DNA from: Sulfuriferula sp.
GTDB taxonomy: Bacteria; Pseudomonadota; Gammaproteobacteria; Burkholderiales; Sulfuriferulaceae
Length of the DNA: 64,000 nt
Assembly (NCBI GenBank): GCA_031291235.1
Contig: JARLJL010000012.1
Coordinates: 62,001 to 126,000, forward strand
Direction: 5' to 3'
The notes under the pieces were generated by a model that was not told the DNA's origin, ran no database searches, and saw only the letters and a program-made list of their open reading frames with translations. Made by a program: the position numbers and the translations under genes. Below are positions 52,000-60,252 of this stretch, piece by piece. Each line of letters opens with the position of its first letter. Position 1 is the first letter of the stretch.

Positions 52000-53124
52000 T
52001 TATGCTGATGAAGTGTTCAATTCGTAGCTGGTGCTGCGCCCGCCGGCATCCGTTTTCCGCAATACGCCGCGGGCTAGCAAGTCAGTGATGTCACGCAGGG
52101 CAGTATCCGGTGAGCACTTGGCGATTGTCGCCCACTTGCTGCTGGTGAGTTTGCCTTCAAAACCATCCAGCAGTCGATTAATCAGTTTCACTTGTCGTTC
52201 ATTGAGTGGCGTCGTGGCCCAGCGTTGCCAAAACCGTGTTTTGACCAGCACGGTGTCGAGCGTGAGTTGCGCCTGGTTGACGGCGCTGTGCAGCGTTTCC
52301 AGGAACCAGGCGAGCCATGCGGTGACATCCAGCGTCCCTTTTTGGGTGTGTTCCAGTATGTCATAGTAGGCTTTGCGTTCGCGCTGGATCTGTGCTGACA
52401 GACTGTAGAAACGCTGGGGGCTGAGATCGGCACGGGCCAGGAACAAGTCACCTACGGCGCGAGCGATACGGCCATTGCCATCATCGAACGGGTGCAAGGT
52501 GACGAACCACAGATGGGCAAGTCCGGCTTTGATCAGCGGTGGCTCAGGCGATGCACTGTTGGCCCAGCCGAGAAAACGGTCGATTTCCAATTCAAGCCGG
52601 TTGGCAGGCGGTGCTTCGAAATGCACCCGCTGTCGACCTATCGGGCCGGAGACCACTTGCATTGGCCCGGTGGCATCGTCACGCCAGCTACCGACGTTAA
52701 TCCGGTTCAAACCCGAATAGCCGGTGGGGAAGAGCGCAGCATGCCATCCGAACAAACGCGGCAGCGTGATCGGGTCGTTACAGTTGTCAGTGGCGTCGAG
52801 CACCATTGCGACTACGCCTTCAACGTGACGGTCTGCCGGTGCCAAGGCACCGATGTCTACGCCCAGGCGACGGGCAATAGAGGAGCGCACTGATTCGATA
52901 TCAAGCTTTTCACCCTCGATTGCGCTGGTCTTGATGACGTCTTCGGTTAATGTCAGCAAGCTGGCCTGATCGCGCAAAGTGATGCCGACATCGAATAAGC
53001 GCCCTATCAGCAGACCTTGGGCGCGGCTGACGTCAGCCAGCGGTTGAGCCAGAGTGGTCCAGTCGTAGCGCCAGTTCGGCCAGTCATTGGCCTGCCAGAT
53101 GTAGGTATAATCTCCGCTGTTCAT
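52000..53124 (-). CDS. Fic-family protein (AMPylase-type) with inhibitory helix and winged helix
   Basis: The protein has 374 residues. The catalytic motif HPFDDGNGRIAR (about 210-221) is intact. An N-terminal DUF4172-like region carries TSAIEG (about 66-71), the [ST]xxxE[GN] inhibitory motif, so it is a class II self-inhibited Fic. The C-terminal 70 residues look like a winged helix (SKWATIAKCSPDTALRDITD, then STSYELN), which suggests it can bind DNA. The target of modification is unknown. It is a single gene, and its start codon lies inside a perfect inverted repeat. Confidence 0.92.
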   Translation of the reverse strand: MNSGDYTYIWQANDWPNWRYDWTTLAQPLADVSRAQGLLIGRLFDVGITLRDQASLLTLTEDVIKTSAIEGEKLDIESVRSSIARRLGVDIGALAPADRHVEGVVAMVLDATDNCNDPITLPRLFGWHAALFPTGYSGLNRINVGSWRDDATGPMQVVSGPIGRQRVHFEAPPANRLELEIDRFLGWANSASPEPPLIKAGLAHLWFVTLHPFDDGNGRIARAVGDLFLARADLSPQRFYSLSAQIQRERKAYYDILEHTQKGTLDVTAWLAWFLETLHSAVNQAQLTLDTVLVKTRFWQRWATTPLNERQVKLINRLLDGFEGKLTSSKWATIAKCSPDTALRDITDLLARGVLRKTDAGGRSTSYELNTSSA

Positions 53125-53183
53125 GCGGAGATTATATGCTGCATTTGCCGCAAGAGCAAATTATTATCCGCACATTATGCGGA
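53106..53183 (-). promoter_or_regulatory. Inverted repeats at the fic start, candidate autoregulatory operator
   Basis: TATAATCTCCGC (53106-53117) and GCGGAGATTATA (53125-53136) form a perfect 12-base inverted repeat around the fic start codon (53122-53124). About 31 bases farther upstream of fic, TCCGCA/TGCGGA (53167-53183, 5-base centre) repeats the same GCGGA core and is followed by GAT. Four half sites in about 80 bases point to a DNA-binding protein, possibly the winged helix of Fic itself. Confidence 0.6.
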
Positions 53184-53738
53184 GATAGATGCCGTTATGG
53201 TTGCCAACGGCCTCTGATGTCAATTGAACAGTCAAGCTTTCGTGTTGAAAATAACCATTTTTACAAGCTGGGGGAATTCAAGTCGTAAGGGAAAACCCGG
53301 GGCTAGGTCTAACATTCCAACATTTTTAATTCATTGGATATGGTCAGGCCAAGAGAAAAGTTATGCGGTGACTTTCACCTGCTAGCTAAAAACAGGATTG
53401 CTTGATGGGTATCGCTACGCGCCATAGTGAGTTCACCCCCGAAAATTCAATTCCCCTGTCATCACAATCGCTTATGTACGCCATCGCACAGACAAAATGC
53501 CATTTTTTGCCTATTCTTAACAACATCAATTCAGGCGGTTTTGTGAAAGCACCCTGTATCGCTGACGAACCCAATTTATGGCAGTCATTTTGACGAGCCG
53601 CAGCAAAACATAGCTGGGTTGCTCGTTAGGGCCGGGTGCGTATCGAGCTCGATCACATTCGTTACTGAAAAATGATGTCTTTGCCGGTGGGCTGCGTTCG
53701 CCGGATTATAGCTTCAGACTGCAATTGAGGAGAGCAAC
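53184..53738. other. Gene-free stretch between fic and the OmpA-domain gene
   Basis: I see no supportable gene here. Two overlapping open frames of about 60 codons on opposite strands (53386-53593) lack ribosome sites and recognisable products. The ompA ribosome site GAGGAGA is at about 53728. Confidence 0.5.
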
Positions 53739-54413
53739 ATGAAAACTTCACGTATCGTTCTTACTGCGTTTGCCATGGTTACGTTAACGCTGACCGGCAT
53801 TGCATCCGCAAATGAAACCGACAAGGCAGGTTATCTGGTCGATGCCGATGGCGGTTTGGTTAAAAACAGTTACAACGAGTGCTGGAGAACCGGTTCCTGG
53901 ACGCCTGCCGATGCCATTGTCGAATGCGATCCGGAACTGGTAAAGAAAGATGAGCCAAAAGTGGCAGACAGCGTGGCGCCGGTTGTTATACCTGCCCCGG
54001 TAGCAGGTTTTGAGACGATTACGCTGCAAGCCGAAACGCTGTTTGATTTTGACAAATCCATGATACGCGCAGATGGCAGGAAAATACTGGACGATCAAGT
54101 CGTCAGCAAGATGAAGCAATATCCTCGCGTTGAAGTGATACTGGTGACCGGCTACGCCGACCGGATCGGCTCTGACGACTACAATCAGGCCCTATCCCAG
54201 CGGCGTGCAGATGCCGTGAAAGCTTATCTGGTTGATCAGGGTGTGAATGATCAGCGCATTGAAACGGCTGCCAAAGGCGAATCCGATCCGATTGTTGCCT
54301 GCGATAGCGTGAAAGGCAAGGTCAGCGGCAGTAATCGCAATCTGGTTAATTGCCTGCAACCTAATCGCCGCGTCACGGTGGAAGTCAAAGTTCGGCAACC
54401 GGCTCAGCAGTAA
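53739..54413 (+). CDS. OmpA-domain outer-membrane or periplasmic protein
   Basis: The protein has 224 residues. A signal peptide is cut near ASA-NET. The N-terminal part has no beta-barrel; it is about 70 residues with NECWRTGSWTPADA. The OmpA C-terminal peptidoglycan-binding domain follows (TLFDFDKSMIRADGRKIL, VTGYADRIGSDDYNQALSQR). The Asp and Arg that grip diaminopimelate fall in this last region and in CLQPNRRVTVEV. It probably links envelope to murein. The lack of a barrel makes it shorter than true OmpA. Confidence 0.93.
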   Translation: MKTSRIVLTAFAMVTLTLTGIASANETDKAGYLVDADGGLVKNSYNECWRTGSWTPADAIVECDPELVKKDEPKVADSVAPVVIPAPVAGFETITLQAETLFDFDKSMIRADGRKILDDQVVSKMKQYPRVEVILVTGYADRIGSDDYNQALSQRRADAVKAYLVDQGVNDQRIETAAKGESDPIVACDSVKGKVSGSNRNLVNCLQPNRRVTVEVKVRQPAQQ

Positions 54414-54487
54414 TTCCGGCTGCATATCGTCATCCCCTGGGGCGGCCTGCTGATTGCGCGCACAAGTGCTCGAAGAATGTAGTGGGA

Positions 54488-54551
54488 GAGCAGCGCGTGG
54501 TGAAAGATCCGTACGGTACGGCGTTGCAGGACGGCGATGCGGGGCTGGTCG
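54488..54551 (+). pseudogene. Decayed fragment of a yjdM/phnA-type gene
   Basis: Read in the frame of 54488 this gives EQRVVKDPYGTALQDGDAG, which matches [19 protein letters not shown] of the intact gene at 56503. Over the 54 aligned bases I count 9 differences, most at third codon positions. No start, zinc ribbon or C-terminal part is present, so it is a remnant. Confidence 0.75.
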
Positions 54552-54586
54552 GGCTATGTGGCTATCGCCTATCATGCCAGGCCGGG
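54548..54586 (+). repeat. Diverged copy of the intergenic repeat beside the yjdM remnant
   Basis: It shares GGCTATG, GGCTA and CATGCCAGGCCGGG with the copy at 50888-50928 (one-base gap). The rest of 54414-54797 holds no gene that I can support. Confidence 0.45.
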
Positions 54587-54797
54587 CCCGCCTGGATGCC
54601 CTGTTAATTCAGCCGCCACTCCAGCATAAACAACACATCACTCCCCACCCCATGCCAAAGTTTGCGGAAAAATAACCCAAAATGGTGTAGTGTTAATGCA
54701 TGTTATACGGCATGCTGCCGCTGATACAGACGCTTTGGCATGGCTGCAAGCTGTCAGGTAGTTATGAATCCTGCCCAGGGAGTTTGAATATATAAAA

Positions 54798-56429
54798 ATG
54801 CGTACTTTTCGTCCGCCACTTAAAGTCATACTGATTTTGGCATTTATCGTGATTACAGTGACGCCGGTTGCTGTCATGACGTATTGGCTGAGTTCAGGTA
54901 TTCAGGAACGCGTGATGAAAGAGGCGCATGACAAGAATCAGTTGCTGTCTGAAAATATGGCAAGCCCGGTTTATTTATACCTCAAGGCTGCTCAGCGCAA
55001 TCTGAACCTGCTGGCGAATCTCATCGAAAAGTCCGGCGATCAGGCCGCGATGGCAGAAACGATTGCTTCCCAGACTTATTTCAAGGATATCGTGCTGCTG
55101 ACGCCGGACGGCAATGTGAGGGGATTTGGACAAGCCCGGGTGGCGCCTGCATACGAATGGTTTTTGCAAACCAGTCCGGTAGTGAGCGCGATTATTGCCA
55201 GGCATGTGGCAGGAAATACGGGCATGCTGCAGAATCCGCTGACCGGCAAACCCGCGTTGTTCTTTTTTCGTCCGGTCGGACAAAACATGCTGATAGGCGA
55301 GTTGATGATCTCGCCTATTCAGGATCTGGCGGCCCGGATTCATTTCGGTAGTCGGGGACATTGCGCGATTACCGATCAATTCGGCAATATCGTCCAGCAC
55401 CCTAATGCCGACTGGGTGGGCAGTATCAAAAATATTAAAAACTGGCCTATTGTGCAAAGCGGTCTGGCAGGCAAGCAGGGCGTGATGACGTTTTATTCGC
55501 CTTTTGTCAAAACCGACATGATTGCGGGTTATGCGTCCGTACCCGAGTTCAATTGGGTGATCCTGACGCCGCAGCCGCTGTCGGAACTGACTGCCGAGGT
55601 GACGGCGCGGATTAACCATAGCGTGTTATTCGGCGTCATGGTGCTGGCCATCTCCGTGTCGCTGGCAATATTTCTGGCGAACTGGATTACCGGGCCTATC
55701 AATACCTTGGCAGAAGGGGTGAAACGTATACGTGAAAACGATTATTCCGGCATATTCAGGCCGCTGGGTATCATCGCGCCACGCGAAATCGAGACCTTGC
55801 GCGATCACAGTATCGATATGCTGAACAGTATCAGAGAGGCCGTGGCAGCACGCGATGAGCTGAATCAGCAACTGGAAAACAGGGTCAAACAGGCAACGCA
55901 GGAGCTGATCGATGCGAATGCAAAGCTGAGCATACATGCCCATATCGACGAGCTGACCAATCTGAAAAATCGGCGCGCGCTGTGGGAGCGCTTGTCGGAT
56001 TTGGGCCGTTCGCATCCCGAATCGTATCTGCCTATGCAGGTTATGCTGTTTGATGTGGATCAATTCAAGCAGATTAACGACACTTATGGCCACGATGTCG
56101 GCGATCATGTATTGACGCGGGTGGCACGCGAAATCGAGCAGCATACCCGGGAGACGGATTTTGTCGTGCGTTACGGTGGGGACGAGTTTCTTGTTATCAT
56201 GCCGGGCTGTACTGTCGAACATGCGCAACAGCGTGCAGAAGCGATTCGGGCATCCATCATGGCATCGCCGCCGGCGGTAAACGACCATGTCATTTCGGTG
56301 ACGCTGAGCGTTGGCATCGCCGGGCATGAGGCGGGTGCGGATTTCTCCGATGTGCTCAAGGCCGCAGACCAGGCGATGTATTTGTCCAAGCAAGGCGGCC
56401 GTAACCGGGTCTCATTGCTTGGAGCATGA
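54798..56429 (+). CDS. Membrane-bound diguanylate cyclase with Cache and HAMP domains
   Basis: The protein has 543 residues. It has a membrane segment at about 9-29, a periplasmic dCache-type sensor to about 270, a second membrane segment (VLFGVMVLAISVSLAIFLANWI), a HAMP domain, a short coiled coil and a GGDEF domain. The active-site loop is an intact RYGGDEF, and RETD five residues before GGDEF is an RxxD inhibitory site. So it should make cyclic di-GMP and be product-inhibited. The ligand is unknown. Single gene. Confidence 0.95.
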   Translation: MRTFRPPLKVILILAFIVITVTPVAVMTYWLSSGIQERVMKEAHDKNQLLSENMASPVYLYLKAAQRNLNLLANLIEKSGDQAAMAETIASQTYFKDIVLLTPDGNVRGFGQARVAPAYEWFLQTSPVVSAIIARHVAGNTGMLQNPLTGKPALFFFRPVGQNMLIGELMISPIQDLAARIHFGSRGHCAITDQFGNIVQHPNADWVGSIKNIKNWPIVQSGLAGKQGVMTFYSPFVKTDMIAGYASVPEFNWVILTPQPLSELTAEVTARINHSVLFGVMVLAISVSLAIFLANWITGPINTLAEGVKRIRENDYSGIFRPLGIIAPREIETLRDHSIDMLNSIREAVAARDELNQQLENRVKQATQELIDANAKLSIHAHIDELTNLKNRRALWERLSDLGRSHPESYLPMQVMLFDVDQFKQINDTYGHDVGDHVLTRVAREIEQHTRETDFVVRYGGDEFLVIMPGCTVEHAQQRAEAIRASIMASPPAVNDHVISVTLSVGIAGHEAGADFSDVLKAADQAMYLSKQGGRNRVSLLGA

Positions 56430-56502
56430 GCGGCGGCCGGGTGGGTATACGCATAAAAGCTTGTTGCGGCAGATATTTTAATTAACAAGATTAAGGATTT
56501 AA

Positions 56503-56844
56503 ATGAGCAATTTACCTAACTGTCCAAAATGCAATTCCGAATACACCTATGAGGACGGCAACATGTACGTGTGCCCGGAATGCGCGCACGAGTGGTCGAA
56601 AGACGCCGTAGCGGAGAGTGCCGACGAGCAGCGCGTGGTGAAGGACGCTTACGGCACAGTGTTGCAGGATGGCGATGCAGTGACGGTGATCAAGGATCTC
56701 AAGGTCAAGGGTTCGTCTTTGGTGGTGAAGGTCGGCACCAAGGTCAAAAGCATCCGGCTGGTCGACGGCGATCATGATATCGATTGCAAGATTGACGGTA
56801 TCGGTGCGATGCAGCTGAAGTCGGAGTTTGTCAAAAAGGCGTAA
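56503..56844 (+). CDS. yjdM: YjdM/PhnA-family zinc-ribbon protein
   Basis: The protein has 113 residues. An N-terminal zinc ribbon has CPKC at about 8-11 and CPEC at about 25-28, followed by the PhnA-type small beta domain ([20 protein letters not shown]). E. coli phnA (yjdM) is named for alkylphosphonate use but its activity is not established. No phosphonate genes are near. A remnant of a second copy lies 2 kb upstream. Confidence 0.93.
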   Translation: MSNLPNCPKCNSEYTYEDGNMYVCPECAHEWSKDAVAESADEQRVVKDAYGTVLQDGDAVTVIKDLKVKGSSLVVKVGTKVKSIRLVDGDHDIDCKIDGIGAMQLKSEFVKKA

Positions 56845-56908
56845 TCCGCCGCTGATTCGCTGCACGTGCAGGATTGTGCGTCATAAGTTTTGAATGGGGG
56901 ACAGAGCC

Positions 56909-58087
56909 ATGAGTGATCCTGTGAAAAATAGATTCGGCGTGCACCCCGACGTGCTCAAGCTAGGTTTCGTCAGCTTTCTCACCGACGTCAGTTCCGAGAT
57001 GATTTTTTCGGTGTTTGCCATTTTTTTTACTACCATCGCCGGGGCGTCGAGCGCCATGCTCGGGCTGGTGGAGGGGTTGGCGGATTTCTCGGCGTCGTCG
57101 CTGAATTACCTGGCCGGCTGGCTGTCGGATCGCACGGGCCGGCGCAAGGTATTTGCATTGGCAGGGTACGGTTTTTCCACGCTGGCCAAAGTCATACTGC
57201 TGGTGGCCAATTCGATTATCGGGCTGAGCCTGTTCCGGGTGATAGAGCGGCTGGGCAAGGGTTTTCGCGGGCCGCCCCGCGATGCCTGGCTGTCGACTAT
57301 TGCCGACAAGGGTAGCCGCGGCTATTCGTTCGGCGTGCACAAGGCGCTGGATAAGGCCGGGGCAGTGCTCGGGCCTTTGCTGGCCTACGTGTTGCTGTCC
57401 GCGCTCGGCGAGTCGGCATCCACTTTCAAAATATTGTTCTGGATCGCGCTGGTGCCTGCGGTGCTGAGCGTGCTCCTGCTCGGGCTGGTCAAGGATCAGC
57501 CGGGGGTGAAGCATCAGCGTGAAAGCCTGCTGGAGGCATGGCAAACTCTCAGCGCTGGGTTCAAGCGCTATCTGATTGCGGCGGGGATTTTTTCGCTGGC
57601 CTATTTCAGTTTCGGCTTCCTGCTGCTGCGCGCTTACAGCGTCGGCTTTTCCATGAAGGACGTGGTGCTGCTGTACGCCTTGTTCAACATCGCTTTCGTC
57701 ATTGCTGCGCCCATGATAGGCAAGCTCGGCGATGCGATCGGCAGGACGCGCATCATCGTGCTGGGCTATCTGGTGTATCTGCTGATGAGTCTTGGTTTCG
57801 CGTTTGCGACGACGCGCTGGGAGATCATAGGACTGTTCGTCGTCTACGGGATTTTCTTCTCCATCGATGAAGCGCAGAGCAAGGCGTTTATTGCCGATAT
57901 CGAGCCGGAGCGGCGGGCAACGGCGATAGGCGTCTACAATTTCGTGACCGGGGCGATCTATTTGCCGGCGTCGCTGCTGGCCGGCGCGTTATGGCTGTTG
58001 CATCCTGCCGTGGTATTTATGGTGGCCGCCGCTTTGTCGCTGACGGCGATAGGCGCCTTTATCTATTTGCAGCCCGCCCGGCGGTAA
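56909..58087 (+). CDS. MFS transporter
   Basis: The protein has 392 residues from the ATG at 56909, which has GGGGGA 7 bases upstream; the ATG at 56894 would include that site in the coding region. About twelve membrane segments are visible. The loop 2-3 motif reads GWLSDRTGRRKVFA and its repeat after segment 8 reads GKLGDAIGRTRII. FRGPPRDAWLSTIADKG is a further marker of a subfamily seen in many proteobacteria. The substrate is not known. Confidence 0.92.
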   Translation: MSDPVKNRFGVHPDVLKLGFVSFLTDVSSEMIFSVFAIFFTTIAGASSAMLGLVEGLADFSASSLNYLAGWLSDRTGRRKVFALAGYGFSTLAKVILLVANSIIGLSLFRVIERLGKGFRGPPRDAWLSTIADKGSRGYSFGVHKALDKAGAVLGPLLAYVLLSALGESASTFKILFWIALVPAVLSVLLLGLVKDQPGVKHQRESLLEAWQTLSAGFKRYLIAAGIFSLAYFSFGFLLLRAYSVGFSMKDVVLLYALFNIAFVIAAPMIGKLGDAIGRTRIIVLGYLVYLLMSLGFAFATTRWEIIGLFVVYGIFFSIDEAQSKAFIADIEPERRATAIGVYNFVTGAIYLPASLLAGALWLLHPAVVFMVAAALSLTAIGAFIYLQPARR

Positions 58088-58170
58088 CGGTGTGACCGGT
58101 TGATGACATTGCTTGCGGCGTCACTCGATGCTGCTGTCGAGGATCGCAAGCACTGCTTAAGATGTCTATT

Positions 58171-58201
58171 AAAAAATGGCCCGGGCGACTGCCCCGGGCC
58201 A
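58171..58201 (-). terminator. Rho-independent terminator of the small exported-protein gene
   Basis: Stem TGGCCCGGG/CCCGGGCCA with a 7-base loop; on the minus strand it is followed by six T. It lies 40 bases past the stop of the gene at 58241 and may also act weakly on the convergent MFS gene. Confidence 0.88.
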
Positions 58202-58240
58202 GAATGAGCGTTGTAGGTGCACCTTGTGGCGCACTTGCTG

Positions 58241-58504
58241 TTAACGGGCCATGATCCTGGTTTGATATTGGTCACGGCTTTGTATCTGGTAGTGCAGCTG
58301 ATTACCTGATGTCACCGGGCGGCCATACTGGTGCCGGGCCTGAGTTTGAATATGGTGCTGTTGCTGGATATGCCAGCTGTGTTGAGCGGACATACCCATG
58401 CCGCCCATGTTGGCTCCACCGTGACCGCCGCCCTGTGCAAAGGCTGCTGTGCCGGATCCCAGGGTTGCTGCAAGCAAGGTTGCGAATAATATGGATTTAC
58501 GCAT
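58241..58504 (-). CDS. Small exported Gln/His-rich protein
   Basis: The protein has 87 residues with a clear signal peptide (MRKSILFATLLAATLGSGTA, cut near AFA-QGG) and a strong ribosome site (AGGAG). The mature 60 residues are rich in Gly, Gln and His (GGGHGGANMGGMGM, then HIQQQHHIQTQARHQYG) and are probably disordered; metal binding is possible but unproven. No family recognised. Its own terminator supports that it is a real gene. Confidence 0.8.
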   Translation of the reverse strand: MRKSILFATLLAATLGSGTAAFAQGGGHGGANMGGMGMSAQHSWHIQQQHHIQTQARHQYGRPVTSGNQLHYQIQSRDQYQTRIMAR

Positions 58505-58769
58505 GTTTAACTCCTATTTAAAGTATTAAAAAGTGGAGCGCGGACGGATATCGGTTGAATTCAGTGCTGCGTTCCATGGTATTCATCATGCGCCGTAGTG
58601 GTTGCCGCATTATTTCCGACATTTGCTGCCGTGTAACAATGTGTTACCAGCAGGTTACAGTACGGCATTTGGCCTTTTGTCGGTACCCTGTGCTAGGGTA
58701 AGATACGCTCCCGTTACTGTTGATTGTATCCTTCCTCATGTTGTTACTTCTTCTATCCGGGTCACGCCG

Positions 58770-60062
58770 ATGACTAACGCGTTCTGGTTTCTGCTGGTCG
58801 GGGGACTGCTGCTGGTGATGGGCTTGTCCTACTCCGTGCTCAAACGTCTGCCGGTAACCTCCGCCATTATCTATTTGGCAGTAGGGCTGCTGGTCGGCCC
58901 GACCGTACTCGATCTGTTTCATTTCAATCCGCTCAAGCAATCGGCACTGCTGGAAGTGCTGACTGAAATTGCAGTCCTGATTTCGCTGTTTTCCGCCGGG
59001 GTGAAAATGCCGGGGCCGTTCAGTTTCAGCCGCTGGCGCACGCCGCTATTGCTGGCGACGCTGTCGATGAGTCTTACCGTTGGGTTGGTTGCTGCTTTCG
59101 CTTATTATGTGCTGGGCTTGCCGCTAGGGGCGGGGGTGCTGCTGGGCGCGATACTGGCGCCGACCGATCCGGTGCTGGCGACCGATGTGCAGATTCGCCA
59201 CCCCGGCGACCGCGATCAGTTGCGTTTTACCCTGACCTGCGAGGCCGGTATGAACGACGGCAGTGCATTCCCGTTTGTGATGCTGGGGCTGGGCTTGCTC
59301 GGATTGCATGAGCTCGGCGATTACGGCCTGCGCTGGGTCATGCTTGACGTGGTGTGGGCGACAGTGGGCGGCATTGCGATCGGCGTTGTCGCCGGGGTGG
59401 CGCTGGCGCGAATAGGCTGGAAGCTGCGGCGCGATCCGCATAAACAAGAACTGCTGGACGATTTTCTCGGCCTCGGATTGATCGGTGTGGTCTACGGGGT
59501 GGCGGTACTGATCAACGTGTGGGGCTTTCTCGCGGTGTTCTTTGCGGCGGTGGCGCTACGCCAGACCGAATTGAAATTGAGCAAAGCAGCCGGTAACGGG
59601 CATGCCGACACCGTCAGCAGTGAGAGTGCAGGCGTCGAACTCGTTCCCACGGTCAGCGCCGGTTCGCTGATATTCAAGGAACATCTGGAGCGACTGTCGG
59701 AAGTGGTGATGATTATCCTGATCGGCGGCACGCTGTTTCTCAATTCATGGAGCTGGGAGGCGGTAGGGCTGGCGCTGTTCCTGTTCGTGGTGGCGCGTCC
59801 GCTCAGTGTGGTCGTCAGCCTGTTGGGTACGCGCACGCCCTGGCGCATACGCGGTATGACCGGCTGGTTCGGCGTGCGCGGCATCGGCTCGCTGTATTAC
59901 CTGATGTACGCGATACAGCACGGCCTGCCGGAGTCACTGGCGCTGCAGCTGATACAGCTGACGCTGATTGTGGTGACGCTATCCATATTGCTGCACGGCA
60001 TCAGCGTCAAGCCGATGATGGAGCGTTTCTGGCAGCGCAACAAGCAGCGCGTCGTACCGTAG
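58770..60062 (+). CDS. CPA1-type cation:proton antiporter
   Basis: The protein has 430 residues from the ATG at 58770, where the first membrane segment begins (NAFWFLLVGGLLLVMGLSY); an earlier open frame to 58602 adds only non-membrane sequence. About twelve membrane segments are present. The ion-site motifs are APTDPVLATDVQ and CEAGMNDGSAFPFV, where the ND pair marks electroneutral Na+/H+ exchangers (NhaP/NHE). A Ser-rich cytoplasmic loop lies at about 275-300. It exports Na+ or K+ for protons. Divergent from the small exported-protein gene. Confidence 0.93.
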   Translation: MTNAFWFLLVGGLLLVMGLSYSVLKRLPVTSAIIYLAVGLLVGPTVLDLFHFNPLKQSALLEVLTEIAVLISLFSAGVKMPGPFSFSRWRTPLLLATLSMSLTVGLVAAFAYYVLGLPLGAGVLLGAILAPTDPVLATDVQIRHPGDRDQLRFTLTCEAGMNDGSAFPFVMLGLGLLGLHELGDYGLRWVMLDVVWATVGGIAIGVVAGVALARIGWKLRRDPHKQELLDDFLGLGLIGVVYGVAVLINVWGFLAVFFAAVALRQTELKLSKAAGNGHADTVSSESAGVELVPTVSAGSLIFKEHLERLSEVVMIILIGGTLFLNSWSWEAVGLALFLFVVARPLSVVVSLLGTRTPWRIRGMTGWFGVRGIGSLYYLMYAIQHGLPESLALQLIQLTLIVVTLSILLHGISVKPMMERFWQRNKQRVVP

Positions 60063-60252
60063 CCGCGCATCTCGATGTAAATTTCCGTTAATTTCGTAAA
60101 GGCTTGTAAAGAACTGTACAGGTGGGTTAATAGCCGGGTATTTACCCGCCTGTTCGGTTTTTGCTGCCCCGGTGACGCCGCCTATATTGGTCGTCGCTTG
60201 TCTGCTTGCGTGCAAGCGGGCGGGCGTTCACCCATTCATTGAGGAGGTTATC

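Noticed and set aside
53386-53593. Two overlapping open frames of about 60 codons between fic and the OmpA-domain gene
   Set aside because: No ribosome site, no recognisable protein features, opposite strands over the same bases.
54454-54675. 73-codon open frame beside the yjdM remnant
   Set aside because: It reads the remnant in a different frame from the one that matches yjdM, so it is not a gene.
54737-54755. TTGGCATGGCTGCAA as a sigma-54 promoter for the diguanylate cyclase
   Set aside because: The GG-to-GC distance is 3 bases too short for sigma-54.
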